From: Burkholderiaceae bacterium DAT-1
GTDB taxonomy: Bacteria > Pseudomonadota > Gammaproteobacteria > Burkholderiales > Chitinimonadaceae
Reading direction: 5' to 3'
NCBI GenBank assembly: GCA_019084025.1
Contig: JAHRBI010000001.1
Location: 186,001-250,000, forward strand
Length of the DNA: 64,000 bases
Positions 9,998 through 20,486 of the stretch are shown here, piece after piece. The position numbers and the translations under genes were made by a program. Below the pieces are notes generated by a model that saw only the letters and a program-made list of their open reading frames with translations, did no database searches and was not told the DNA's origin. Numbering within the stretch: position 1 is the first letter of the stretch; every line of letters starts with the position of its first letter.

Positions 9998-10043
9998 GGG
10001 CGTAGATTCTAGGTAAGGACAAGCTCACTTGTCCACGCCCATC

Positions 10044-10298
10044 TCAGCCAAACCGCCATTTCGCCACCAGGATGGCGCTCGACAGCACAAAGGTAATCGC
10101 GTTGTAGATGATGACAGGCCACGAAGCGATGTAGCAGCCATACACCAGCCACAACAGCAGCCCGGCATCAAGACATAGGTACATCGGCAGCGACAGATCG
10201 CGGGTATTGTGCGTGCGCCAGACGCGAATCACTTGAGGTACGAAGGCGATGGTGGTGGCAAAGCCCGCCACCATGCCGATCCATTCATACATCGGCAT
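10044..10298 (-). CDS. SemiSWEET-family small transporter
   Basis: The protein has 84 residues with three predicted membrane segments: WIGMVAGFATTIAFVPQVI, PMYLCLDAGLLLWLVYG and PVIIYNAITFVLSSAILVA. The PQ motif (FVPQVIRVWRT) and following DLSLPM are SemiSWEET/PQ-loop hallmarks. Members form dimers that transport sugars or other small solutes; the substrate here is unknown. It starts 6 nt after the preceding gene, so the two are an operon. They interrupt the copper island without an obvious functional link. Confidence 0.85.
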   Translation of the reverse strand: MPMYEWIGMVAGFATTIAFVPQVIRVWRTHNTRDLSLPMYLCLDAGLLLWLVYGCYIASWPVIIYNAITFVLSSAILVAKWRFG

Positions 10299-10304
10299 CT
10301 GCCA

Positions 10305-10598
10305 TTACTCCGCCAGCAAGGCAGCAATGCGCCCGCGCGCGTCGGCGAATGCCGTATCCAGTGCGGTCAGTGTGGCTTTTCGGGCTGCGGGATCGGTCTC
10401 ATCCATCATCACGCGCTCGATCACGTCAGACAGCATAAAGCGGCGCGTGAGGGTCAGTTCGTCGTCCGATTCCAGCCACCGCACCATTTCTTCGACGATG
10501 GCCTCGTCTTCGTAGTTGTTGAAGCTGACGCCCAGCTGGACAGCAGGTTGCGTCCAGACCTGCACAATGCCGTCCCGCGTTTGAATATCCTTGCTCAT
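10305..10598 (-). CDS. Unrecognised acidic 97-aa protein upstream of SemiSWEET
   Basis: A soluble, acidic, mostly helical protein with no signal peptide or membrane segment. Visible stretches are GVSFNNYEDEAIVEEMVRWL and DETDPAARKATLTALDTAF. I do not recognise a family. It is in an operon with the SemiSWEET gene (6-nt gap). It could be a small adaptor or regulatory protein, but nothing in the sequence shows this. Confidence 0.6.
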   Translation of the reverse strand: MSKDIQTRDGIVQVWTQPAVQLGVSFNNYEDEAIVEEMVRWLESDDELTLTRRFMLSDVIERVMMDETDPAARKATLTALDTAFADARGRIAALLAE

Positions 10599-10721
10599 GA
10601 TCGATGCCTTCTGTGAATAGCAACGCGCATCTTACCCGTAATTTGCGATACATCATGAAATCGCCACGCAAACCGCTCAGATCATGGACAGGTTCATTTG
10701 TTCCCGCCTAGAATGGTCGCC

Positions 10722-11102
10722 ATGTCCAAGTTTCCCCACGCCCTTGCCCGCTGCCTGGCACTGATCGCGCTGATTGCCGCGAGCATGCTGCCTGCGTTTG
10801 CGCAGATGCGGAGTGGCGGAAACCAGTCTTTCAGTATCAGCTACTGCTCCAGCACGTCCACACGTGCCATTGCCATCGTGATTCCCGGCAAGCAGCAGGA
10901 TGATCATACCGTCGACCATTTCGGCCAGTGTCCTTTCTGCGCTGCGCATACACACCTCGATGGGCTGCCTCCTGCGCGATCTGCATGGATTCCGCCAGAA
11001 GTACTCGATCACCTGACGCCTGAAGTCTCCGTCCTTCCGCTGCCGCTTGATGCGGTGCGCTACCGGCTGCCTGCCAGTCGAGCCCCACCTGCCCTGATCT
11101 GA
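10722..11102 (+). CDS. DUF2946 protein, second copy
   Basis: The protein has 126 residues from ATG 10722, chosen because it gives a clean signal peptide (MSKFPHALARCLALIALIAASMLPAFA). A TTG at 10698 in frame would add 8 residues. It shares the CPFCAAHTH motif and the APPA-type C-terminus with the leftward copy at 9605-9997, and the N-termini are strikingly similar (FPHALARCLALIALIAAS versus FPAHLARWLALIALLSAS). It is first in a rightward cluster with a Crp/Fnr regulator and an OprC-like receptor. Its role is probably copper-related and is unknown at molecular level. Confidence 0.75.
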   Translation: MSKFPHALARCLALIALIAASMLPAFAQMRSGGNQSFSISYCSSTSTRAIAIVIPGKQQDDHTVDHFGQCPFCAAHTHLDGLPPARSAWIPPEVLDHLTPEVSVLPLPLDAVRYRLPASRAPPALI

Positions 11103-11230
11103 TTCCATAGCCTTGCTTTACCTGACTATCCGGCTGGAACCGGCTGGTTGCGTGAAGCCATGTCCATCTTGCGCCCGCCGGTTTCGCCCTGATGCAACCC
11201 GGCCTGCGCACGCAGATCAGAGGTCATATC

Positions 11231-11869
11231 ATGTCAGATACATTTACAGGGCTGACTCGCGCCGTCCTACCCGGCGACATCCTGTTTCAGGCCGGCATCC
11301 ACACACCGCCCCTGCTGGTTCAGTCCGGCCAGATCATGCTCGAAGACGCGGACGGCATTTTCGTACACCTCGCCCATCCGGGCGATGTGCTAGGCATCGA
11401 GTGCTACGGTGGCTTCACCAGCCGTTTCCGGGCGATTGCGATATCGTCCTGCATCATTTCCTCGCTGCCCGACGACCAGCGGCTGGCTGAAACCGGCTAC
11501 CTGTTCGAAGCCTTGATGCGCCAGCAACAGCGTACGGCAGAGACCATGCGCCTTCGCACTGGCACCGCAACGGAGTGGGTGAAGCAGCTGATCTGCCAGC
11601 TCGGCCAGCGTGACGATGGCGTCGACCTGAGCCAGTGCCAGCTGCCCTCCCTGAAAACCATCTCGCACATGATCGATGTCGCGCCGGAAACCGTCTCCCG
11701 CATTCTCAGCGGGCTGCGCCGCAGTGCCGTACTCAAGGGCACCGCACGTACCGGCGCGACATTTGATCCTGATCATCTGAGCAACTACGAGCTGCCCAGC
11801 GAACAAATCTGGAAGCCCGGCACCCGCCGTCTGGCAAAACGGGCATCCGCCTCTCCCCTGTGTATTTAA
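11231..11869 (+). CDS. Crp/Fnr-family transcriptional regulator
   Basis: The protein has 212 residues from ATG 11231 (AGAGGT at 11219-11224). An N-terminal cyclic-nucleotide-like beta-roll (residues ~15-100, with GDILFQAG and HPGDVLGIE) precedes a helical linker and a C-terminal winged helix with the recognition segment LKTISHMIDVAPETVSRILS. No FNR-type N-terminal Cys cluster is visible, so an oxygen-sensing Fe-S cluster is unlikely. The gene sits 14 nt before the copper receptor and probably regulates the receptor cluster; the signal is unknown. Confidence 0.85.
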   Translation: MSDTFTGLTRAVLPGDILFQAGIHTPPLLVQSGQIMLEDADGIFVHLAHPGDVLGIECYGGFTSRFRAIAISSCIISSLPDDQRLAETGYLFEALMRQQQRTAETMRLRTGTATEWVKQLICQLGQRDDGVDLSQCQLPSLKTISHMIDVAPETVSRILSGLRRSAVLKGTARTGATFDPDHLSNYELPSEQIWKPGTRRLAKRASASPLCI

Positions 11870-11883
11870 GAAACGGTCTGACC

Positions 11884-13974
11884 ATGAAGCACACCCCTCT
11901 TGCACTCAGCGCACTCGCGCTGGCCCTCCTGACGCTATTCGCCCATTCCGAAGACGATACCCGGCGAGTCGAACCCATTATCATCAATGGCGCCGTACCG
12001 GCTGCACCGCTCGCCAGCAGCTTTGGCGGCAGCGACAGCAATGCGCTGTTCAAAGGCACATCCGGCTTCGCCGCCTGGAGTGCGGGCGGGGTCGCCAGCC
12101 TGCCAGTTTTGCGCGGGCTGGCTGATGATCGCATCAAGGTGCTGATCGATGGTGCCGAAGCCACCTCCGCGTGTGGCAACCATATGAACCCGCCCCTATC
12201 CTACGCCGACCCAACCCAGATTCGCAGCGCCAAAGTCATTGCGGGCATCTCCCCCGTCAGCATGGGTGGCGATGCCATTGGCGGCGTCGTGTCGGTTGAA
12301 ACCTTGGCGCCTGTCTTCGCACAGCGCGGCCTGACCACCAGCCAGACCATTATCGGACTGGCGCATCACAGCGTCGATCATGGTCACAGCGAAACCATCC
12401 ATACGTCACTGGCCAATGATCACGTCAGCCTGAGCTACGCAGGCAGCCATCATGAAGCCAGCAGCTACAAGGATGGTGCGGGTAACAAGGTGCTGGATAC
12501 GCTATTTGAAAGTACCAACCAGCAGCTGGTGCTCGGTGTGCGTGATGACAACTTCACCTATACGATTCGCGCTGGAGACCAGCACATCCCGTATCAAGGC
12601 TTTGCCAACGAGTACATGGACATGAGCGACAACAGCAGTCGCTTTGTTCAGGCCAATATGGTGGGCAAGTTTGCCTGGGGTACGCTGGACATCCGCGCCG
12701 ATGGCCGCAATACCTTTCACGAAATGGGTTTCCCCAGCAATGAACGCATGGGCATGATGCCAATGAACACGCACGGCAGCGACGCGGGCTATCAGATCAA
12801 GGCCGAACTGCCCGCTTACGAGGGCACACTGCGTCTCGGCACCGAACTGCATCGCACCCATCTGGACGACTACTGGCCGGGCATGCCCATGTCCATGATG
12901 ATGGGCCCGGACACCTATGAAAACATCAATGATGGCAGCCGAAACCGCACCGCCCTCTACGGCGAATGGGAAGGTAAAACCGGCGCTGCCCGCAGTCTGA
13001 TCGGGGTAAGGTTTGAGTCGGTAGATAGTGAGACCGGCACCGTGCACGGTTACAACTGCGGCATGATGTGTGCGGGCGACGTCAAATCAGCCACCGCGTT
13101 CAACAGTGCAGATCGCCACAAGCGTGATAGCAATGTCGATCTCACCGCAATGACCACGCTTACGCTGAACGACAGCCATTCTCTTGAACTGGGTGTGGCG
13201 CGCAAAACTCGTTCGCCAAATCTGTACGAGCGCTATACATGGGGTCGCGGCCAGATGGCCATGATGATGACCGGCTGGTTTGGCGACGGCAATGGATATG
13301 CAGGCAATCTCAATCTGAAGCCGGAAGTAGCAAACACCCTGAATGCCAGCCTGATTCACAGCGCCAGCAACAGCGATCTGATGATCCGGATTTCGCCGTT
13401 CTATACCCGCATTAAAGATGCCATCGACGTCGATGTTGTTGGCACATTCAATCCTTACGGCAAGAAAAACGCCACCCGTGCCCTGCTGCAGTTCGCCAAC
13501 CATGATGCCACCCTGTACGGGGTCAACCTGGCCGCATCCGGTACGCTGGCCAATCAATCGGCTATGGGCACAGTCGGTTTCGATCTGCGCATCGACCTCA
13601 CCCGTGGCAAGCGCGATGATTCGGGCGACCTTTACCACATCATGCCCGCTAATATGCGGCTAGCGATTACCCAGACTGCAGGGGACTGGCATAACCATGT
13701 GGAATGGCAGCTGGTGGCCCAGAAGGATCATGTCGATGCACGTCGCTTCGAAGACAAAACGGCCGGATATGGCTTGCTGAATGTCGGTACGGAATACGCC
13801 GCCAGCAAAGACACCACCCTGATCGCGGGCGTACGCAATCTGCTTGATCGCAACTATGCATTGCCGCTGGGGGGGAGCAATCTGGCAGGATTGAAAATGA
13901 ATCCTGCAGAAGGCTTGAACAGCTTGCGCGGACAGGGCAGATCGATTGATCTGGGCTTGCGGATCAGGTTCTAA
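11884..13974 (+). CDS. OprC/NosA-type TonB-dependent copper receptor
   Basis: The protein has 696 residues: a signal peptide, a plug domain ([20 protein letters not shown]) and a beta-barrel ending with a terminal Phe. The plug carries ACGNHM, matching the CxxxM copper-binding motif known in OprC. Met-rich loops ([30 protein letters not shown]) fit a methionine track for copper. OprC/NosA proteins import copper and in denitrifiers serve N2O reductase maturation. The last four bases overlap the convergent sensor kinase gene. The Crp/Fnr gene immediately upstream suggests regulated expression. Confidence 0.88.
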   Translation: MKHTPLALSALALALLTLFAHSEDDTRRVEPIIINGAVPAAPLASSFGGSDSNALFKGTSGFAAWSAGGVASLPVLRGLADDRIKVLIDGAEATSACGNHMNPPLSYADPTQIRSAKVIAGISPVSMGGDAIGGVVSVETLAPVFAQRGLTTSQTIIGLAHHSVDHGHSETIHTSLANDHVSLSYAGSHHEASSYKDGAGNKVLDTLFESTNQQLVLGVRDDNFTYTIRAGDQHIPYQGFANEYMDMSDNSSRFVQANMVGKFAWGTLDIRADGRNTFHEMGFPSNERMGMMPMNTHGSDAGYQIKAELPAYEGTLRLGTELHRTHLDDYWPGMPMSMMMGPDTYENINDGSRNRTALYGEWEGKTGAARSLIGVRFESVDSETGTVHGYNCGMMCAGDVKSATAFNSADRHKRDSNVDLTAMTTLTLNDSHSLELGVARKTRSPNLYERYTWGRGQMAMMMTGWFGDGNGYAGNLNLKPEVANTLNASLIHSASNSDLMIRISPFYTRIKDAIDVDVVGTFNPYGKKNATRALLQFANHDATLYGVNLAASGTLANQSAMGTVGFDLRIDLTRGKRDDSGDLYHIMPANMRLAITQTAGDWHNHVEWQLVAQKDHVDARRFEDKTAGYGLLNVGTEYAASKDTTLIAGVRNLLDRNYALPLGGSNLAGLKMNPAEGLNSLRGQGRSIDLGLRIRF

Positions 13975-16900
13975 GCGCGGGCGCTGCCGGGAGTGGATGC
14001 CAGATAGCGGTCCATTTCTGGCAGCAGCTGCAACAATTCATTTTCCAGACTGACCAGCAGCGAAGGGAGCCTATCAGCCTGTTTGCTGTTGGCGGCCATC
14101 TCCAGCGCAGATGCAGCATGAGCTGCTCGCTCGGCACCAATATTGCGCATGCTGCCTTTAAGGGTATGAGCTTGCAGGCGCAGTACCTCATACTGTCCTT
14201 CCCGAATCAGGCGCGCCAGTTCAACCGGGAAATCGGTGACCTGAACACGCGCCATCTCCATAGTCATGCGCAACAGATCATCCGCCTGATCCATGGTGGC
14301 CAATGCACTGCGGATATTCAGCACCTTATCAACGCCGGCCACTGGCGATGTCATGGCACGTGAAGTATCGCCTCCGGTTTCACGTTTGTCATCGCAGTGA
14401 CGAATGGTCTGCAGCGTATCGAGCAATTCGCGACTTTTCACGGGTTTGGACAGATAGGCGTTCATCCCTGCGGCAATGCACGTTTCACGGAAGCCTTTGA
14501 TCGCATGCGCCGTCAGGGCAATGACAGGCGTTTTCACGCCCATCTCCCGGATCGCCTGGGTCGCTTGAAACCCGTCCATCACAGGCATCTGCACATCCAT
14601 CAGAATCACATCAAATCGCATCGCCTGAACGGCTTCCAATGCTTCCTGACCATTGCGTGCAAGCGTCACTTCATGCCCTGCTCCCTCCAGCACAGCCACG
14701 GCATAGGTCTGATTCACCGGATTATCTTCGGCCAGCAAGATGTTAAGGGGGCCACACACCTCTTGCTGCCGCGCCGTCTGGACAGTCGCACCTTGCACGC
14801 CGGAGGTATCGGACAATTCGCTCTGCTGTGACTCACTGACTCGACCAAAGCGCGCCATAAAGCTGAATGCACTGCCCTGTCCCGGTATGCTGTTCAGAAT
14901 AATGTCCCCCTCCATCATCTGGACAAGTCGCCTGGCAATGGCCAGACCCAGCCCGGTTCCTCCATAGCGACGGGTGGTCGAACTATCTGCCTGAGTAAAT
15001 GCATCAAAAATGCTCGCCTGACGCTCCGGTGCAATCCCTATACCCGTATCACTGACCACGAAGGACAGCAAGACGGCTTCGCCTTGTATATCGCCCAGAT
15101 GCACACTGATATTGACCTCACCGTGCTCGGTAAATTTGATTGCATTACCCACCAGATTCATCAGAACCTGGGTCAGCCGTGTCGGATCGCCGAGGACATA
15201 GTCAGGCAGCCCCGGATCAAGCGTCAGATTGAGCCTGAGGCCTTTATGCTCGGCGCGCAGGCGTAAAGTCCGCCAGATCTGATCCATAAGCGCGGCTGGC
15301 ATAAAGGGGATGATTTCCAGCTCGATCCGGTCTGCTTCGATTTTGGAGAAATCGAGGATGTCGTTGATCACCGCCAGCAAATTGTTGGCTGATAACATCA
15401 CCAGATCGAGAAACTCGCGCTGCTGGCTATCCAGATCAGTGTCGAGCACAAGCTCGGTCATCCCCAGAATGCCATTCATTGGTGTGCGGATTTCATGAGA
15501 CATCGCAGCGAGGAACTGACTTTTGGCCACATTGGCAGCCTCAGCCGCTTCCTTGGCTTTTTGCAATTCCAGCTCGTACTGCTTGCGCTCACTGATATCT
15601 TCAACAATCGACCAGACAAAGCGCTGGCCATTGCTACCGATCACCGTCACGCCGCTTTGCTGAACGGCCACCAGACTGCCATCGCGACGGATAAAGGCTT
15701 TTTCATACGGCCCGTAGCGTCCGGTCATTTCCAGCCTGTCCAGCTGCTCGGCTTCGGCGCGGGCAAACTGAGAAGGCGTCAGGGCCCAATAGTCCAGCTC
15801 GGCCAGTTCCTTTTGCGAATATCCGGTGATCTGCTGAAAGGCAGCGTTGAACTCGATCAGCCGGCCACTGACGTCATTGAGCGCAATCCCTACAGGTGAC
15901 AGCTCGAATAGGCTACGCAGCTTCTCCTCACTCGCACGCAGGGCGAACTCGGTCTCTTTAAGTGAGGTAATGTCATACACAATTGAGTAAAACCCCTCGA
16001 CCTCGCCATTCACCAGACTAGGAATAATTTCCGCTAGCAGATGGATGCATGCCCCTCCCGGCTGCACCACGGTTCGCTCGAAACGCTGTGGCTCTCCCCC
16101 CAGCGCCGCTAGGACATAGGGCAGACTGTCCTGATAGCGCGCTTCTCCCAGCAGTTCGGCCATGGATTTGCCGCAAATGTGTTCGCGCGGCATCTGAAAC
16201 CAGCGTTCGTACTCACGATTGCAAAAGCGATTGATCTGATCGCGCCCCCAGTAGCCGATCATAGCGGGTGTATTGTCCAGCAGGGTATTCAGGTCATGCT
16301 CGTTTTCACGCAGACGCTTGCGTTGCAGCTCACTTTGCCGAAGGGATTTCAACAGCGATCTCCCCAGCAGCAATGAGACAAACGCCATAATCAGTATGGT
16401 TGATGCAGTGGCGCGGACTTCTCCATACCAATCTGCAAGGTACTCTGCACTGGCGACGCCCACCGTCACACTATAAGGAGACTGATGGACACGATGATAG
16501 GAATAGGTACGCTCGATGCCATCTGCAGGCGAAGCTGTTTTGTAGGTCAGGGAATCCAGTCCGGCCGCAAACGCGTGCTTCAGTTGCTGTGACGGTTTGC
16601 GGGAGTATGCATCAAGCTCTTGCCCTCTCTTGGGAATCGGGGCGCGGCTAATCATGGCAAGATCAGGATCGCGCATGACCACGACCCCCTGCTTACCCAG
16701 ATCCACGGTGGTCAGGCGGCGCGCAAAGTAAATGCGCGAGGCCAGCGCCATGACCATGCCTGCCACGCTACCATCGGCGCGACGAAACGGCCGCACAAAC
16801 ACCACATGCAAGTCTTCTGCCCGCCGGCCGAGCACCACCTTGTGAATCAACATGGTTCGGGCATCGCCGAATTGCTTCATCAAAGGCTTCAGCCCGTATC

Positions 16901-17306
16901 GAGGCCAATCGACTTCGGCAGGCAAATCGGCACCCGGCAGAGGTGAATTCGCTGCGCGCGCCTTTTCTAGCGCAGCCTCATCCACCACGACAAAGGCCTC
17001 CAGCTCAGGCATGCGCAGAGCATGCCAATGCAGACGGGCACGCAGTCGATCCTGACTGAACTGGCCGCGCTGAAGCATATCTTCAATATCGTCGGCGAGT
17101 GCATCCAGGCTCAGATCAATTCGGTCGATATTGGCGCGCAGCCCTTGCTCGAGGGTGGCAGCGACATTTTCCGTCAGTTTGCCCGCACGGAATTCATATT
17201 GCCGCTTACTGGTGTACAGGGTATAGCCGCCAAACAACCCGACCAATACATTGGCCGTTACCAACGCCAGAATAATGATCACGCGCAGCTGCCGACCAGG
17301 TTTCAT
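13971..17306 (-). CDS. Membrane hybrid sensor histidine kinase (PAS-PAS-HisKA-HATPase-REC-Hpt)
   Basis: The protein has about 1,111 residues from ATG 17304-17306; a GTG four codons upstream is possible. Order: TM1 ([18 protein letters not shown]), a ~250-residue periplasmic sensor probably of the dCache type, TM2 ([17 protein letters not shown]), PAS ([12 protein letters not shown]), PAS ([13 protein letters not shown]), HisKA with [11 protein letters not shown], HATPase with [13 protein letters not shown] and [13 protein letters not shown], a receiver ([20 protein letters not shown]) and Hpt ([14 protein letters not shown]). This is a complete intramolecular phosphorelay of the BarA/ArcB kind. 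No partner regulator is adjacent, and the stimulus is unknown. The tail overlaps the OprC-like gene by 4 nt, and I saw no terminator between them. Confidence 0.92.
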   Translation of the reverse strand: MKPGRQLRVIIILALVTANVLVGLFGGYTLYTSKRQYEFRAGKLTENVAATLEQGLRANIDRIDLSLDALADDIEDMLQRGQFSQDRLRARLHWHALRMPELEAFVVVDEAALEKARAANSPLPGADLPAEVDWPRYGLKPLMKQFGDARTMLIHKVVLGRRAEDLHVVFVRPFRRADGSVAGMVMALASRIYFARRLTTVDLGKQGVVVMRDPDLAMISRAPIPKRGQELDAYSRKPSQQLKHAFAAGLDSLTYKTASPADGIERTYSYHRVHQSPYSVTVGVASAEYLADWYGEVRATASTILIMAFVSLLLGRSLLKSLRQSELQRKRLRENEHDLNTLLDNTPAMIGYWGRDQINRFCNREYERWFQMPREHICGKSMAELLGEARYQDSLPYVLAALGGEPQRFERTVVQPGGACIHLLAEIIPSLVNGEVEGFYSIVYDITSLKETEFALRASEEKLRSLFELSPVGIALNDVSGRLIEFNAAFQQITGYSQKELAELDYWALTPSQFARAEAEQLDRLEMTGRYGPYEKAFIRRDGSLVAVQQSGVTVIGSNGQRFVWSIVEDISERKQYELELQKAKEAAEAANVAKSQFLAAMSHEIRTPMNGILGMTELVLDTDLDSQQREFLDLVMLSANNLLAVINDILDFSKIEADRIELEIIPFMPAALMDQIWRTLRLRAEHKGLRLNLTLDPGLPDYVLGDPTRLTQVLMNLVGNAIKFTEHGEVNISVHLGDIQGEAVLLSFVVSDTGIGIAPERQASIFDAFTQADSSTTRRYGGTGLGLAIARRLVQMMEGDIILNSIPGQGSAFSFMARFGRVSESQQSELSDTSGVQGATVQTARQQEVCGPLNILLAEDNPVNQTYAVAVLEGAGHEVTLARNGQEALEAVQAMRFDVILMDVQMPVMDGFQATQAIREMGVKTPVIALTAHAIKGFRETCIAAGMNAYLSKPVKSRELLDTLQTIRHCDDKRETGGDTSRAMTSPVAGVDKVLNIRSALATMDQADDLLRMTMEMARVQVTDFPVELARLIREGQYEVLRLQAHTLKGSMRNIGAERAAHAASALEMAANSKQADRLPSLLVSLENELLQLLPEMDRYLASTPGSARA

Positions 17307-17493
17307 CTGGCAGCGCACCCGTCAATTGCTACACACAGGCTGATGATCGTACTCCTCAAACCAACTGTACAGTGCCGCTCTCCCCCTTTGAGCTTATGTC
17401 AGCCGGACAAATTTGCAATTCACATCCACGCTTGCCCTACAGTTTCCGGCGCAACGGTCGATATAACGGTCACGATACCGACGTGCGCCCATC

Positions 17494-19044
17494 ATGCAGA
17501 TTGCAAGCTCCACATCCAGCCTTGTGCCTCAGACCCAACTGACCACAAGCACACAACCCAAGTCCACCGGGGATCGCACACAGGCCAATCCATCGGATGG
17601 ATCGCTGTCGAGTATTGTTGCGCTCAATCAGCCACTTGGTGACAAGCTGGTATATAGCCTGCCAAGTGCGGCACCGGTCAATGGGCAGGCATTGGTGTAC
17701 GAGTCGGCCAAAGCCACTGGACTGGATGACAAATTAGGGGCAAATATCAAAGCAGGTACCCTGTCAGATCGATTCGCCGGATTGGGCAGCGCCATGCTGA
17801 GTGCACTGGCCAATGGGGAAGATCGGTTACAGCAATCCGTGGTGCGCTTCACCCCCAACCAGCGCGGCACTGAGCTCGACGATAGCTATAAAGTCAGCCA
17901 GCAATCCGTGCATGCCTCACCCGCCGCCAAAGTCGGTATGAGCATCCAGACCCGTAGCGGCACGCGCATCGAGTTACAGATTTCCGCGACAGACAACGCG
18001 CTGGCAATCAGCATGAGCAGCGAAGGCTCGCTGACGCCAGAAGAACGACAAGCGGTAACAAAGCTCTCGAGTGCTTTCCAGAAAGCAGTGGACGGCATGG
18101 CGCAGGTACCGCCGCAAGTCGATCTGAGTGCGCTGACCGGCTTTGATACACGTGTCATCAGCAATGTTGATCTCAATGCACACATGAACGATGGCAGCGG
18201 TACTGTGACCGACCTGCGTTTTTCCGCAACAGTCAGCTATCGCACCGTGAACATTCAAGCGGGTGATGGCAATGTGTATCTCAGCATCGATCCGGCCAGT
18301 GCTGCCATGGCAGGCAGCTTGGCGCAGCGTCAGGCCAGCGTAAACTCGCTACTGGATCAACTCACGCAAATGAGCCAGCGCAGCCCTGCGCAAAGTGGGC
18401 TCAACAATCTCTTTATGCAGGCATTTCGCGATCTACAGCTTGGAGATGCCAGCCTCGAGCCGCAAAACGGTGCATCCGCGACTCAAGCCACATCGCAGAA
18501 TGAGGCGATTCCAGACACTGTGCGGCAGGCACTCAGTGGATTGCTGGACTTCCAGTCCAATCTGCAATTGACACCCGCATCGCCCAACCCACTCGATAGC
18601 AAGGAAGTTGATTTCTTCAGCTTGTCGTTCTCGCAAACTACGCGCATCAGCGGCAATGGCAGTTCGCTGTCAATCAGCCAGCAGCTGCAGATGAGCATGG
18701 AAGCCGCATATCATGGTGCGGCATCGGATCGCACCCCCATGACACTGGGAACCGATCGATCGGGTCAGAACTACGGCTATGTCAGGTTGAATGACACCGC
18801 CAGCAGTGCAGTGCGCATTGATCTCTCACCGGGCAATACGGATGCAACGGTGCATCGCAGCGCGACGCGCTGGACGGGCTCGAGTTTCCATGAAGGGGGA
18901 GATATCGTGTCGGTCAACACGCGGCCGGAACAGGCCAGTGACACCCGCAGTTTCAACGGGCTGGACGGCTTGCAGCAGGTCGCCAATGCGGCCATGCTGC
19001 TGGTAAATCCGGGTCTGCTGTCCAACAGCAAACCCGTTGTGTGA
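17494..19044 (+). CDS. Unrecognised 516-aa protein
   Basis: There is no signal peptide and no membrane segment. The N-terminal ~40 residues are Ser/Thr/Gln-rich. The middle contains alternating beta-type stretches (MSIQTRSGTRIELQISATD; DLRFSATVSYRTVNIQAGDG) and a helical part (LAQRQASVNSLLDQLTQM). The C-terminal part has further beta-type segments (RISGNGSSLSISQQLQMSM). I do not recognise a family. It is monocistronic, divergent from the hybrid kinase and convergent with ProQ. It might be a secreted or surface-associated protein, but no export signal is visible. Confidence 0.7.
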   Translation: MQIASSTSSLVPQTQLTTSTQPKSTGDRTQANPSDGSLSSIVALNQPLGDKLVYSLPSAAPVNGQALVYESAKATGLDDKLGANIKAGTLSDRFAGLGSAMLSALANGEDRLQQSVVRFTPNQRGTELDDSYKVSQQSVHASPAAKVGMSIQTRSGTRIELQISATDNALAISMSSEGSLTPEERQAVTKLSSAFQKAVDGMAQVPPQVDLSALTGFDTRVISNVDLNAHMNDGSGTVTDLRFSATVSYRTVNIQAGDGNVYLSIDPASAAMAGSLAQRQASVNSLLDQLTQMSQRSPAQSGLNNLFMQAFRDLQLGDASLEPQNGASATQATSQNEAIPDTVRQALSGLLDFQSNLQLTPASPNPLDSKEVDFFSLSFSQTTRISGNGSSLSISQQLQMSMEAAYHGAASDRTPMTLGTDRSGQNYGYVRLNDTASSAVRIDLSPGNTDATVHRSATRWTGSSFHEGGDIVSVNTRPEQASDTRSFNGLDGLQQVANAAMLLVNPGLLSNSKPVV

Positions 19045-19065
19045 TGCAAGGACCTAAAAGGACGC

Positions 19066-19494
19066 TTACTGGCGCTTGAACTTGTTGGCCAGATCGCTGA
19101 TCTTGCTCTGCATCACTTCTTTGGCCTTGGCCTCACGCTCGGCTTCACGCTGGGCGCGCTCTGCCTCGCGGCGCTTGTCTGCGGCGCGTTTGGCGCGATC
19201 TTTCAGCGTGGTTGCCGCTACATCACGGTGCTCTTGTGTCAGCTCACCGGCCGGTTGGCCGTCCAGATCAAAGCGCTGTTCGGCCTTGACCGTCGCTTTC
19301 AGGTAGCGAGTCGAGCTGGTGTAGGCGTGCAGTGTCTTGCGCAGCGCAGGCACATCCACTTCCGGCATGCGTTCGATGATTTGCTTGTGGATACCCAGTG
19401 CCAGCGGCAAACCGTCCCGGAATACCGGAAAGGCCTCGATCAATGCGTCGAGCAAGGGATTCGGGCGGGCGGCTTTTGCGCGTGTTTCAGTCAT
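19066..19494 (-). CDS. ProQ/FinO-family RNA chaperone
   Basis: The protein has 142 residues. The FinO/ProQ domain spans residues ~10-90 (NPLLDALIEAFPVF, LALGIHKQIIERMP, LRKTLHAYTSSTRYLKA). A highly charged Arg/Lys/Glu/Ala-rich helical C-terminus follows. Family members bind structured RNAs and 3' ends of transcripts and act as global post-transcriptional regulators. It is a short ProQ without the C-terminal Tudor-like domain of the E. coli protein, as in other betaproteobacteria. Confidence 0.88.
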   Translation of the reverse strand: MTETRAKAARPNPLLDALIEAFPVFRDGLPLALGIHKQIIERMPEVDVPALRKTLHAYTSSTRYLKATVKAEQRFDLDGQPAGELTQEHRDVAATTLKDRAKRAADKRREAERAQREAEREAKAKEVMQSKISDLANKFKRQ

Positions 19495-19630
19495 GGACGT
19501 GATTGGAAGTACAGTTTCGGAAAGGCAGCAATTCTACACCTGATTCCCGAATTCCAAGCAGCATTTTCGTCGCATGAACTTTGGTTTTGCGACCATCCGG
19601 TCAGGCATCACACGGAAACCCGCCCCGTAC

Positions 19631-20170
19631 CTAGTGTCCTTGCCGGGTATATTGCAGTCGTCCAATCTCGAAATGTTGCCGCGAGGCTGTATCCAGCGCC
19701 TCAAGCAGCATTGCTTGCGGCATGATCGGTGTCCGCGACAAGATCCATAGGTATTTACGATCAGGGTTGCCGACGACAGCCCAGCGGTATTCCGGATCCA
19801 GCCCGATAATCCAGTAATCCCCCCTGAACGGCCAGAAGAAGGTGACCTTCAGCTTGGCATTGCCTGTTCCGTCTTCCACAGTTGCAGTACCACTGGCGTG
19901 ATCAATTTTGCCTTCGCTGGTTTTACATTCGTTGTCGACGCTGATCTTGCCACTGGGCAGCAAGGCATAGGTGGCGGTTGTATCACTGGCGCACTGGCGC
20001 TGGAAAAACATCGGGAACGAAGCAATTTCGTACCATTTGCCCAGATAACGCGATAAATCAACACGAGGAACCGTTTTGACCGGCTCGGTAGCCAGCACAT
20101 TGCAGTGCATGCCGATCAGGCACGCCCCTGCCAGAATCATATTGCGGAGGTGACGCATGTAAAGCTTCAT
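19631..20170 (-). CDS. Lipocalin family protein (Blc-like)
   Basis: The protein has about 179 residues from ATG 20168-20170, where a signal peptide follows (NMILAGACLIGMHCNVLA); the exact start is uncertain because no good ribosome site is visible. The bacterial lipocalin signature LGKWYEIASFPMFFQRQC is near the mature N-terminus. Further conserved beta-strands are VTFFWPFRGDYWIIGLD and YLWILSRTP. Blc-type lipocalins bind fatty acids or lysophospholipids at the envelope under stress. Whether the Cys in the leader is lipidated is unclear. Confidence 0.85.
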   Translation of the reverse strand: MKLYMRHLRNMILAGACLIGMHCNVLATEPVKTVPRVDLSRYLGKWYEIASFPMFFQRQCASDTTATYALLPSGKISVDNECKTSEGKIDHASGTATVEDGTGNAKLKVTFFWPFRGDYWIIGLDPEYRWAVVGNPDRKYLWILSRTPIMPQAMLLEALDTASRQHFEIGRLQYTRQGH

Positions 20171-20308
20171 TCGAACCGGGTGGCAGACGGCGGAAAGTGT
20201 GCACGAAGGTTGCACTTAACACCACTCCAATACCAACTGTACTGTGGCAGATTACATCACTTTTAACAGTAAAATATTCTGGCTTCATATTTCATAAATG
20301 CAACACAA

Positions 20309-20322
20309 TTTCACATCTGAAA
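20309..20322. promoter_or_regulatory. Possible activator site upstream of prpB
   Basis: TTTCA-CATC-TGAAA is a perfect 5-bp inverted repeat centred about 95 nt upstream of the sigma-54 -24 element. This is a plausible position for the enhancer of a PrpR-type activator. It is inferred from position and symmetry only. Confidence 0.4.
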
Positions 20323-20409
20323 CATCACCTTCTCACCCCGATTTCTGACGCCCATCGCCACCCGCTTTAAATCAAGCACTTAGCCACCTATCCTGAGCAC
20401 ACCACCCGC

Positions 20410-20425
20410 TGGCACGCCCCTTGCA
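20410..20425 (+). promoter_or_regulatory. Consensus sigma-54 promoter of the prp operon
   Basis: TGGCACG-CCCC-TTGCA is an exact match to the -24/-12 consensus, 62 nt before the prpB start. Enterobacterial prpBCDE is also sigma-54 dependent and activated by PrpR. No prpR gene is present in the window. Confidence 0.8.
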
Positions 20426-20486
20426 GTATCCCCGCATCGCGCGCCGACCTGACAGGCGCATCCAACCCAAGCACAGGAGCATCACC

